NCBI GenBank assembly: GCA_020201365.1
Contig: JAIVGV010000125.1
Span: 1 to 5,671, forward strand
Direction: 5' to 3'
DNA from: Acidobacteriota bacterium
GTDB taxonomy: Bacteria; Acidobacteriota; Blastocatellia; Pyrinomonadales; Pyrinomonadaceae
DNA: 5,671 bases
Shown here: one piece after another, positions 1 to 5,671 of the stretch
How the letters are laid out: each line of letters opens with the position of its first letter
Numbering within the stretch: position 1 is the first letter of the stretch
The notes under the pieces: generated by a model
Told to the model about the DNA's origin: nothing
The model's input: only the letters and a program-made list of their open reading frames with translations
Database searches by the model: none
Translations under genes and position numbers: made by a program

Positions 1-100
1 AGGGTTTCCACCGAAGGTCTGGGTTTAGAGTGTCGCCGCGGCGGATTCTTACACAGCGCGGCGCGGCGGACGGCGCGTGGCGGATGACGCTTAATAAGGA
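1..100. other. Left-edge intergenic sequence, no recognisable feature
   Basis: This stretch lies downstream of the receptor terminator and reaches the window edge. I see no convincing coding sequence: an open frame from about position 30 on the plus strand runs into the receptor gene antisense, shows no protein-family character and has no ribosome binding site. A short palindrome (cgccgcggcg, around 34-43) is what a GC-rich sequence gives by chance. The next gene to the left is outside the window. Confidence 0.5.
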
Positions 101-130
101 GAGGGGGCGACCCTCGCGGATCGCCCCCTC
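101..130 (-). terminator. Probable intrinsic terminator of the receptor gene
   Basis: A perfect 10-bp inverted repeat (gagggggcga at 101-110 and tcgccccctc at 121-130) encloses a 10-nt loop. Read on the minus strand it begins about 25 nt after the receptor stop codon and is followed by tccttattaa, a moderately T-rich tail. On the plus strand no T tract follows, so it is oriented to stop minus-strand transcription. The tail is weaker than a classic U run, so termination may be partial or helped by Rho. Confidence 0.72.
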
Positions 131-154
131 CCGGTCGGGTGGTGCTTCAGCCAC

Positions 155-3100
155 CTACCAGGTGAGCTTGAAGGTGAAGTGGATGATGCGGTCGTTGCCG
201 CTCGTCGAGGTGATGCGACCGAAGCTGGTCGAATCAATGCTCTGCGTGTTGTAGACGAAGTTCGGGTGGTTGAGCATGTTGATGAACGTCGTCTTCAACT
301 CGAAGCGAACGCGCTCGGTGATCGGGATGCGCTTGACGAGTCCGCCGTCAATGTTGAAGTAGGCGGGACCGTTAAGCGAGTTGATCGGGAAGTTGCCGAA
401 CGTGCCCGGAGCCGGGACGCCGAACAGCCCGGCCTTCGGCGTGGAGCTGACGAACTGCCCCGCGGCGTTGGTGGTGATATTCAGCAGGCTCGGGTTGATG
501 AAGTACACGCCCGTCGGCGTCTTGAAGATGCCGAGGTTCTTCTTGAACTCCTCGAAGCTGATGCCGACCAGATCGGCGGGGTTGTTAGCCGCATTGAACT
601 GGTTGAAGGTGGCGCGGTTCGAGGCGACGTAGAATGGCGGGCGCGACTGCCAGGTGACGATGCCGCTCACGGTCCAGCCGCCGATGAGGCGGTTGACCAG
701 CCCGTTCGCGCCGCTCAGGAAATCCCGCCCGTGGCCGAAGGGGAGATCGTAGATCGCGTTGGCGACGAAGCGGTGGGTCTGATCCTGGTTAGAGCGGGCG
801 TAGTCGAGGCGCGTGTTGCGCAGCGTTCGGAACGACGTGAGATCGCTCTGGCTGCCGTAGGCGTCGCGCGCGTCGGTCATCGTCTTGCTGAAGGTGTAGT
901 CCGCCTGGAACTGCAAGCCGCGCGAAAAGCGGCGGCGCAGTTCCATCTGGAGCGAGTTGTAGTTCGACATCGAGTTGTTCGACAGGAGCGTGATGCCGTT
1001 GGCGTTCGGGTTAGCCACGAAGAAGTTCGCGGGGATGCCGAGCGCCGGGTTCTCGCGGTTGGCGCGGTAGGTCGTCGAGAAGGCGAGCGAGTTCGCCAGC
1101 GTGCCGATGTTGTTCTGCGTCAGGTTGCTGATGAACGTGGAGTTGGTGTAGCCGCTCGACGCGGCCAGCCCCGCGAAGAACTTGTCGAAGATCGGGAGCG
1201 CGACGCAGCCCGCGCAGCCGGGAGCGAAGCTCGTGCCGCCGCGGGCGGCGAGGTTCTTCTGCGCGTTCAGGAACTCCTGCAGGAACCCGTTTTCGAAGAT
1301 GTTAACTTCGTTGAAGTTGTTCGCGCGCCAGAGCTTGATCGCGTGGTTGCCGACGTAGCGCACCTCGAACGCCATGTTGTGCGTGATCTCGCGCTCGAAG
1401 CCGATAGACCACTGCTGGACGTAGGGCGTGCGGAGGTTGGGATCAATCGCCCACAGGCTGTTGTTCGGGTTGGCGAGGAAGTTCGTCCGATCCGTGATCG
1501 GCATCGTGAAGGTCGGCGTCGTCAGCGCGACGCCCGAGGCGGACAGCACGCCGGTCGGCGTCGTGTTGTTGGCCGTCGCAATCAGTCCGGGGTTGGTCGT
1601 GCCTGTGCCGAGCGCGTTGCTGATGACGGTGAAGCCGTCGTGCGTGTAGCTAATCGAGTAGCCGCCGCGGATCGAGCTGGTGCCCTCGCCGCCGAACATC
1701 TTGCCCATGAAGCCGCCCTTGAAGCGCGGCGAGTAGGCGAAGCCGAAGAACGGCGCGAAGTTGTTCCAGTCGTTGTTGTAGAGCCCCTTGCCCGTATTAC
1801 CGCTGACGAACTCGAGCGTGGCTTTGGCGGTCGCCGCGCCGGCGGGCGCGTTCGGGTTGAACAGGTTGCCGGGACCCGAGATGCCGAAGATGTCGTTCGG
1901 GTTCGTCACCTGGATGCCGAGTCCGTTGGGCAGTGTGGGCACGCCTTGGTAGTCCCAGCGCAGCCCGTAGTTGAGCGTTAGGTTCGGGCGCGTGCGCCAC
2001 TGATCTTCCGCGTAGAGGGCGAGGTCGCGCTCGCGGAAGATGCGCGAGCGGGTCGCGCCGGAGACGAAGCCCGACGTGGGGCTCGTCACGTTGAAGGTCG
2101 CAGCCGCCGAGCCGAGGAAGCCGGTGATGTCGGCGAAGACGTTCTGCGCGCGGGTGACGATGGTCGTGCCGGTCGAGCCCGAGGGCAGGAGCGGGAAGTT
2201 GGCGGCGGTGATGCCGGTCGAGTTCGCCGTGTTGCTCCCGAGCGTGACGGTCGGCTCGATGCCCGCGTCGTTGAAGGTGTCGGCGAGAACCTGCTGGAAG
2301 TCGGCGCCGAAGCGCAGCGTGTGCGCGCCCTTGGGCATCGCCAGGTTGTCGATCCACTGGTTGACGGTCGTGGTGCGCCCCTGGCTCATGAACGTGTTGT
2401 CGAAGTTCGTCACCGAGGCGAACGAGACGAAGAACGGGCTGCCCGGAGGCGCGGCGCGCAGGAAGGTGACGGGCGACCACTGGCGGCCGTAGCGTGCCTC
2501 GTTCGTGATCTGACCGAAGGTCGAGTGATCAGCCGCCGTGATGAGCCAGCGCGTCGAGCCCTGACCGGCGTCTATCCCGCCGGGGAACGGGGCTTCGATG
2601 GCGTTGAAGGTGTCGGGGAAGAGGCTGAACTTGGCGCGGTTGAGGACGAACTCGAGCTTGTGCGAGCCGAGCGGCGACTTCTCGACCAACTGGTGATCGT
2701 AGCGCGCGACGAACTTGTCGCTCGGATCCGAGCCGGTCACGTTGTAGCGGAAGCCGGCGGTGTTGAGCGAGTCGCCGACGAGGGTGTTGTTCGGCAGCGG
2801 CATGGCGGCGAGCTGCGCCTGCGTGACCGGGTTGAGCTGGCGCGCCGCAGTGGGCCCGAGCGTGAGAAGGTTGATCGTCTGCGTCTGCCCGTTCGAGCCC
2901 GTGTAGCGGAAGGTGCCGTTGCGCGCCTCCTGCGTCAGCACCGTGCGGTTGCGCGTCGCCTGGAAGTGCTCGCGGAAGCCCTCGTAGGAGAAGAACCAGA
3001 ACGCCTTGTCGTGGCCGTTCCAGATGCGCCTGCCGCCCTCGCCGAGCCGCGGTAAGTACATCGGGCCGCCCACGTCGAAGCCGAAGAAGTGCTGGTGCTC

Positions 3101-3922
3101 ACGCGGGCGCGGCGTGCCGCTCAGGTTGTTGAAGAAGTTGTTGGCTTCGAAGAAGTCGTTGCGGACGAGGTAGAAGGTCTCGCCGTGGAACTCGTTGGTG
3201 CCGCCGCGCGTGACGAGCCGCACCTGGGCGACGCCGCGCCCCGCCTCGGAGGCGTTCGTCCCCGTCGTGACGCTGATCTCGCTCGTCGAGTTGAGCGACG
3301 GGGCGGTGAGCGCAAACAGCGAGTCGGTCTTCACGAAGTTGTCCATCGCGTTGATGCCGTCCTGGACGACGTTCGTCGCCGAGCCGCGCAGTCCGCTGAT
3401 GGAGGAGGTGCGGTTGCCCGTGCCCGTCACGGCGACGCCGGGCTGGAGCGCCGCGAGGTCGAGGGGGTTGCGCCCGGGCAGCGGCAGGTCTTGCACCTGG
3501 CGCGTGTTGATGACGTTGGTGAGCGTCGGGCTCGTCGCGTTGATCACGTCCTGAGCCGCGGTGACCGTGACGCTCTCGCCGACGTTGCCGACCTCGAGCG
3601 CCAGCGTCAGGTTCGCGGGCTTGGCGACCTCGACGACGACGTTGGGCGCGACAGACTTTTTGAAGCCCGCCGCCTCGACGCCGACCGTGTAGGTTCCCGG
3701 CTCGACCTGGGTGAATTCGAAGTTGCCCTGCTCGTTGGTGGCGGCGGTGCGCTCGGCGCCCGTCGCATTGTTCCTGATGGTGACGGTGGCGCTCACCACG
3801 ATGGCGCCGCTCGGATCGGTGACGACTCCGCTAAGGCTGCCTGTCGTGACTTGCCCTAGCGCCGCGAACGGGATGGCCGCCAGGACTAGAAGCGTGATCA
3901 GCGCTCTGGATAATACTTTCAT
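155..3922 (-). CDS. Oar-like TonB-dependent outer-membrane receptor with N-terminal carboxypeptidase-regulatory-like domain
   Basis: This is a complete 1255-residue outer-membrane receptor. Residues 1-23 form a Sec signal peptide (short basic start, hydrophobic core, AALG then Q24). Residues about 25-110 are a carboxypeptidase-regulatory-like Ig fold, with GxVTDPSGA near 32-40 and the typical NEQGNFEF...VEPGTYTVGVEAAGF segment near 63-87. A plug domain follows (about 125-247): LPLPGRN at 146-152, a GLRGS...QDGIN stretch at 177-191, and VTRGGTNEFHG at 237-247. The rest is beta-barrel, with YAEDQW at 637-642, YNSLQMELRRRF at 988-999, and a final aromatic strand ending FTFKLTW. The length of about 1250 suits the Acidobacterial Oar-like group. 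The ATG start is supported by AAAGGAGA at 3931-3938. Such receptors take up or bind large ligands with energy from TonB-ExbBD. The ligand cannot be read from the sequence: no SusD-like partner is adjacent and I found no clear TonB box. The only two cysteines form CAGC at 903-906. Family assignment is firm; substrate is unknown. Confidence 0.95.
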   Translation of the reverse strand: MKVLSRALITLLVLAAIPFAALGQVTTGSLSGVVTDPSGAIVVSATVTIRNNATGAERTAATNEQGNFEFTQVEPGTYTVGVEAAGFKKSVAPNVVVEVAKPANLTLALEVGNVGESVTVTAAQDVINATSPTLTNVINTRQVQDLPLPGRNPLDLAALQPGVAVTGTGNRTSSISGLRGSATNVVQDGINAMDNFVKTDSLFALTAPSLNSTSEISVTTGTNASEAGRGVAQVRLVTRGGTNEFHGETFYLVRNDFFEANNFFNNLSGTPRPREHQHFFGFDVGGPMYLPRLGEGGRRIWNGHDKAFWFFSYEGFREHFQATRNRTVLTQEARNGTFRYTGSNGQTQTINLLTLGPTAARQLNPVTQAQLAAMPLPNNTLVGDSLNTAGFRYNVTGSDPSDKFVARYDHQLVEKSPLGSHKLEFVLNRAKFSLFPDTFNAIEAPFPGGIDAGQGSTRWLITAADHSTFGQITNEARYGRQWSPVTFLRAAPPGSPFFVSFASVTNFDNTFMSQGRTTTVNQWIDNLAMPKGAHTLRFGADFQQVLADTFNDAGIEPTVTLGSNTANSTGITAANFPLLPSGSTGTTIVTRAQNVFADITGFLGSAAATFNVTSPTSGFVSGATRSRIFRERDLALYAEDQWRTRPNLTLNYGLRWDYQGVPTLPNGLGIQVTNPNDIFGISGPGNLFNPNAPAGAATAKATLEFVSGNTGKGLYNNDWNNFAPFFGFAYSPRFKGGFMGKMFGGEGTSSIRGGYSISYTHDGFTVISNALGTGTTNPGLIATANNTTPTGVLSASGVALTTPTFTMPITDRTNFLANPNNSLWAIDPNLRTPYVQQWSIGFEREITHNMAFEVRYVGNHAIKLWRANNFNEVNIFENGFLQEFLNAQKNLAARGGTSFAPGCAGCVALPIFDKFFAGLAASSGYTNSTFISNLTQNNIGTLANSLAFSTTYRANRENPALGIPANFFVANPNANGITLLSNNSMSNYNSLQMELRRRFSRGLQFQADYTFSKTMTDARDAYGSQSDLTSFRTLRNTRLDYARSNQDQTHRFVANAIYDLPFGHGRDFLSGANGLVNRLIGGWTVSGIVTWQSRPPFYVASNRATFNQFNAANNPADLVGISFEEFKKNLGIFKTPTGVYFINPSLLNITTNAAGQFVSSTPKAGLFGVPAPGTFGNFPINSLNGPAYFNIDGGLVKRIPITERVRFELKTTFINMLNHPNFVYNTQSIDSTSFGRITSTSGNDRIIHFTFKLTW

Positions 3923-3930
3923 CTGCGATT

Positions 3931-3938
3931 TCTCCTTT
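3931..3938 (-). promoter_or_regulatory. Ribosome binding site of the receptor gene
   Basis: Read on the minus strand this is AAAGGAGA, about 8 nt before the ATG at 3920-3922. It falls inside the 35-nt gap after the stub's stop codon. The receptor therefore has its own initiation site and need not depend on translation of the stub, although coupling is possible at this spacing. Confidence 0.8.
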
Positions 3939-3957
3939 CATAGTCTCCCGCAGGCGC

Positions 3958-4363
3958 TCAGAGGCTCGTCTGCAGCAGCTCGCCGCCGCCGCCCGTGATC
4001 GTCACGGTCTCGGTCGCGCCGCCGACTTGCATCGCCGCGTTGACGCTCGACGGCACGCCGGCGTTGACGGTCACGTCCTGCAGGATCCTGGTCTTGAAGC
4101 CCAGCGCCGCGATCGTCAGCGTGTACTTGCCGGGCGGGACGTTCGGGATGATGAACGTGCCCTCCTGAGAGGACGTGGCGTTCACCTCTTGGGGCGTGGC
4201 GTTATTCTTGGCGACCACGTTCGCGTACGCGACGGCGGCGCCGAGCGGATCGGCGACCGTGCCGGTGATCGAGCCCGTCGTGGTGACCTGGCCGAAAGCG
4301 AACAGGCTGCACAGAGCCGGCAGGGCGAAAGCCGCCGCCGGCTTCAGCAGGGGGTTGTTTCAT
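3958..4363 (-). pseudogene. Truncated, frameshifted receptor N-terminus: signal peptide plus carboxypeptidase-regulatory-like domain only
   Basis: Starting at ATG 4361-4363, the native frame gives about 53 residues of low-complexity Arg/Gly-rich sequence ending at 4202-4204. Skipping one base in the five-C run (GGGGG on the plus strand, 4350-4354) restores a convincing 134-residue protein. It begins MKQPLLKPAAAFALPALCSL, a signal peptide, followed by FAFGQVTTTGSITG. It then has VADPLGAAVAYANV, SQEGTFIIPNVPPGKYTLTIAALGF and VGGATETVTITG, which match the receptor's GQVTTGSLSG, VTDPSGA, NEQGNFEFTQVEPGTYTV and VGNVGESVTVTA in order. It ends ELLQTSL, just where a receptor plug should begin, so no plug or barrel is present. 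An in-frame GTG at 4216-4218 could start an 86-residue product, but that lacks the signal peptide and half of the domain. The receptor gene follows after 35 nt. Possible explanations are a decayed tandem duplicate, a genuine small secreted Ig-fold protein with a sequencing error, or a translational frameshift. The homology is clear; the status is not. Confidence 0.8.
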
Positions 4364-4370
4364 GGTGGGT

Positions 4371-4377
4371 CTCCTCC
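4371..4377 (-). promoter_or_regulatory. Strong ribosome binding site fixing the stub gene's start at 4363
   Basis: Read on the minus strand this is GGAGGAG, 7 nt before the ATG at 4361-4363. It is near-perfect and well spaced. It shows that initiation upstream of the frame break is meant to happen, and it argues against the internal GTG at 4218 as the real start. Confidence 0.8.
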
Positions 4378-4400
4378 GAAAGAGAGAAAATGGAAAGGTG

Positions 4401-4406
4401 GTTATA
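4401..4406 (-). promoter_or_regulatory. Candidate -10 box for the stub-receptor unit
   Basis: Read on the minus strand this is TATAAC, a 5 of 6 match to the sigma-70 -10 consensus. It would place the transcript start about 30 nt before the stub's ATG. The hexamer 17 bp upstream (AGAACA, 4424-4429) matches TTGACA at only three positions, so this promoter is weakly supported and may need an activator or another sigma factor. Confidence 0.3.
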
Positions 4407-4440
4407 AGGTCTCGCGACCTCACTGTTCTGTCGTTGTAGT

Positions 4441-4474
4441 GACCCGCGGCTGGGTTCCCTTACTCTTGCGGGTC
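4441..4474. repeat. 7-bp inverted repeat near the stub promoter
   Basis: gacccgc at 4441-4447 is perfectly repeated in inverse as gcgggtc at 4468-4474, with 20 nt between. Neither strand has a T tract after it, so it is not an intrinsic terminator. It lies upstream of the candidate minus-strand -10 box, so it could be a binding site or chance. A 7-bp match in GC-rich DNA is weak evidence. Confidence 0.3.
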
Positions 4475-4669
4475 TAGGTTTGCGGAACTAAAAGTGCAGC
4501 GGAAAGAAGAAACTAAAAAGTATTACGGCGTCCGGAGAGTACGGTCGGTGCGGATGCGAGAATGCCTCGCGCGTGGCGTTGCAAGCGATATGCCAGCTTG
4601 CGCGGAAAAGTTAAGTGGTTCTCTCCGTAAGAAATTCTCCGCGTGGGCGCGGGGGACGCGTCGTCAGGT

Positions 4670-4708
4670 TTTCCAGAATTCTGAATTTATGATCGAAATT
4701 TCTGGAAA
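4670..4708. repeat. Operator-like inverted repeat with embedded perfect palindrome
   Basis: tttccagaa (4670-4678) and ttctggaaa (4700-4708) form a perfect 9-bp inverted repeat with a 21-nt, AT-rich spacer. The left arm overlaps a perfect 10-bp palindrome, cagaattctg (4674-4683). The half-site TTCTG followed by two purines therefore occurs in both orientations and about two helical turns apart, as in many operators bound by dimeric regulators. It sits roughly 105-140 bp upstream of the plus-strand -10 box. No regulator family can be named from the motif. Confidence 0.5.
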
Positions 4709-4785
4709 GCAGGCGTCGGCGTCGGCGACTTCGGCGTGCGCTCTTTTACTCGAAACGCGCGGAAGGCGCAAGTCTGGACGGGAGG

Positions 4786-4807
4786 GCGCGTGCGCGCGCG
4801 CGCGCGT
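4786..4807. repeat. Alternating purine-pyrimidine tract, mostly CG dinucleotides
   Basis: These 22 positions alternate purine and pyrimidine without a break, including seven CG units in a row at 4793-4806. Such tracts are known to favour left-handed Z-DNA under negative supercoiling and can change length by slippage. The tract occupies the place where the -35 box of the adjacent TATAAT would be. Confidence 0.75.
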
Positions 4808-4808
4808 T

Positions 4809-4820
4809 GGATTATAATCC
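4809..4820 (+). promoter_or_regulatory. Perfect -10 box within a symmetric 12-bp palindrome
   Basis: TATAAT at 4813-4818 matches the sigma-70 -10 consensus exactly and would start transcription about 50-55 nt before the ATG at 4879. No -35 match is present, because that place is filled by the CG tract, and there is no correctly placed extended -10 TG. The surrounding ggattataatcc is its own reverse complement, so an equally perfect TATAAT is present on the minus strand (4811-4816). As the plus-strand -10 this is a fair candidate; activity in the other direction is speculative. Confidence 0.55.
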
Positions 4821-4878
4821 CGCCTTCCCGACACCGTAGACACGTCGCACCGCACGGAAGATTCAAGGAGTTAGGAAG

Positions 4879-5671
4879 ATGAAGAAAGTTTTAGCCGGTT
4901 GCCTCGCAACTCTCTTGGCACTCGCCGCCGGCGCGCAGACGCCGCCGGTCGGCGGCACGCAGCAGCAGCAGCAGACGCAGCCCCCCGCCGCGGGCGACGA
5001 GGAGGTCTTGCGCATCACGACGCAGCTCGTGCAGGTGGACGCCGTCGTCACGGACAAGAACGATCGCGTCATCCCCGATCTCAAGCTCTCGGACTTCGAG
5101 GTCACAGAGAACGGCAAGAAGCAGGACGTGCAGTTCGTCGAGTTCGTCAGCGGCGACGCCGCGCCGCGCGCCGACGCCAGGATCGACGTCGCCGGCGGCA
5201 GCGTCGAACCCGGCGCAGCGCGCAACCTGGCGGCGCGCGATCTGCGCCGCGTCTTCGCCTTCGTCGTGGACGATCTGACGATCCCGTTCGACGACATCGT
5301 GAGCGTCCGCACGACGCTGCGCAACTTCGTTGACAACCGGATGGGCGAGGGCGACCTCGTGGCGATCGTCCGCGTGATCGGCGGCAGGGGTATCCTGCAA
5401 CAGTTCACGTCGGACAAGCAGTTGCTGCGCCGCGCGATTGACGAGATCACCCCGCGCCTGAGCCCGTACTCGGCGTTCAACAACTTGGCGACACCCGCGC
5501 GCCCCGACACCAAGCCGGCGGGAGCCGTCGATTCGGGCGAGACGGGAGCCGTCTCGCTGCCCGCTCCGGGGCACGGCATGGACTTCGACGCCTCGCCCGA
5601 CGGGACGAACCAGGGGCTGCGCCCCCTCATCTCGCTCTCGGTCGCCGGCGACGTCATCAACAGCATGAGGT
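4879..5671 (+). CDS. Secreted protein of the VWFA-related Acidobacterial domain type (3' end beyond window)
   Basis: The frame is open from ATG 4879 to the window edge, giving 264 residues with no stop, so the gene is partial. AAGGAG at 4865-4870, 8 nt before the ATG, supports this start. Residues 1-19 form a signal peptide (MKKVLAGCLATLLALAAGA, cleavage likely before Q20). A low-complexity Gln/Pro/Gly linker follows (21-40, five Gln at 28-32). Residues 46-89 carry the family's N-terminal signature: a beta-strand segment, VTDKNDRVIPDL, then SDFEVTENGKKQDV. The von Willebrand A-like core starts near 126 with FAFVVDDLTIPFDD and continues through GEGDLVAIVRV to QQFTSDKQLLRRAID (about 175-189). 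The usual metal-site motif DxSxS is not intact: both serines are missing around D131-D132. The role of this family is not well established; an extracytoplasmic binding or adhesion role is an inference from the fold. It is divergently oriented to the receptor unit. Reverse-strand open frames across it are shadows. Confidence 0.88.
   Translation, partial: MKKVLAGCLATLLALAAGAQTPPVGGTQQQQQTQPPAAGDEEVLRITTQLVQVDAVVTDKNDRVIPDLKLSDFEVTENGKKQDVQFVEFVSGDAAPRADARIDVAGGSVEPGAARNLAARDLRRVFAFVVDDLTIPFDDIVSVRTTLRNFVDNRMGEGDLVAIVRVIGGRGILQQFTSDKQLLRRAIDEITPRLSPYSAFNNLATPARPDTKPAGAVDSGETGAVSLPAPGHGMDFDASPDGTNQGLRPLISLSVAGDVINSMR
4960..4974 (+). repeat. Five-unit CAG microsatellite in the VWFA-like gene
   Basis: Five identical CAG codons in a row encode Gln 28-32, just after the signal peptide. 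Slippage by whole units would only change the length of the linker without breaking the frame. It is short, so functional meaning is uncertain. Confidence 0.6.

Larger units (their letters stand above)
4364..4878. other. Divergent intergenic control region
   Basis: About 515 bp separate the start codons of the minus-strand stub-receptor unit and the plus-strand VWFA-like gene. I see no convincing gene here. Two small open frames (plus 4494-4817, minus 4664-4855) have no family character, no good ribosome binding site, and are read straight through the CG tract or palindromes. The region is locally more AT-rich than its neighbours around 4490-4525 and 4620-4710. It contains a 7-bp inverted repeat (4441-4474), an operator-like palindrome cluster (4670-4708), an alternating CG tract (4786-4807) and a symmetric -10-like element (4809-4820). 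These suggest a regulated divergent promoter region. Confidence 0.65.

Noticed and set aside
179..1981. 600-residue plus-strand open frame antisense to the receptor
   Set aside because: It is rich in Arg, Ala, Val and Glu with no domain pattern, as expected for the reverse strand of a GC-rich gene. The opposite frame encodes an unmistakable receptor.
2321..3859. Further long plus-strand open frames over the receptor (2321-3055, 3089-3859)
   Set aside because: They have the same Arg/Val/Glu-rich shadow composition, no ribosome binding sites and no family resemblance.
4573..4590. Possible sigma-54 type promoter (tggc ... ttgc)
   Set aside because: The spacing between the GG and GC elements is too short for a -24/-12 promoter.
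4715..4726. Tandem gtcggc hexamer
   Set aside because: There are only two copies, which is expected by chance in GC-rich DNA.
4494..4817. 107-residue plus-strand open frame in the intergenic region
   Set aside because: It begins at GTG without a clear ribosome binding site, reads through the palindromes and the CG tract, and ends inside the -10 element.
4863..5666. Minus-strand open frames of 267 and 227 residues opposite the VWFA-like gene
   Set aside because: They have Ser/Arg/Cys-rich or Arg/Asp-rich compositions without domains. The plus strand has a signal peptide, a ribosome binding site and a recognisable family.

Overview
The window looks like part of an Acidobacteriota (Acidobacteria) chromosome. 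It is GC-rich, and it carries two protein types strongly expanded in that phylum: an Oar-like TonB-dependent receptor that opens with a carboxypeptidase-regulatory-like (Ig-fold) domain, and a secreted protein resembling the 'VWFA-related Acidobacterial domain' family. The phylum is inferred from these families; no marker gene is present.

Layout: positions 1-100 hold nothing recognisable. A 10-bp-stem hairpin at 101-130 is the probable terminator of the minus-strand unit. A full-length 1255-residue outer-membrane receptor is encoded on the minus strand (155-3922). Just upstream of it in the same direction (3958-4363) lies a short paralogue of the receptor's N-terminus. It has only a signal peptide and the regulatory-like domain, stops where the receptor plug would begin, and needs a one-base shift in a run of five C to be read from its own well-placed start codon. 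Positions 4364-4878 form a divergent intergenic region of about 515 bp with several unusual DNA structures: a 9-bp inverted repeat overlapping a perfect palindrome, a CG-alternating tract, and a symmetric -10-like palindrome. A plus-strand gene for the secreted VWFA-like protein starts at 4879 and runs off the right edge.

How the parts may work together: the receptor is expected to sit in the outer membrane and bind a polymer or other large ligand. The stub and receptor are probably cotranscribed, with 35 nt between them. The VWFA-like protein is secreted to the periplasm or cell surface and shares a divergent control region with the receptor unit, so a joint role is possible but unproven. 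No mobile element, CRISPR array, tRNA or rRNA is visible. The most noteworthy points are the stub gene with its near-start C-run frameshift and the structured divergent promoter region.
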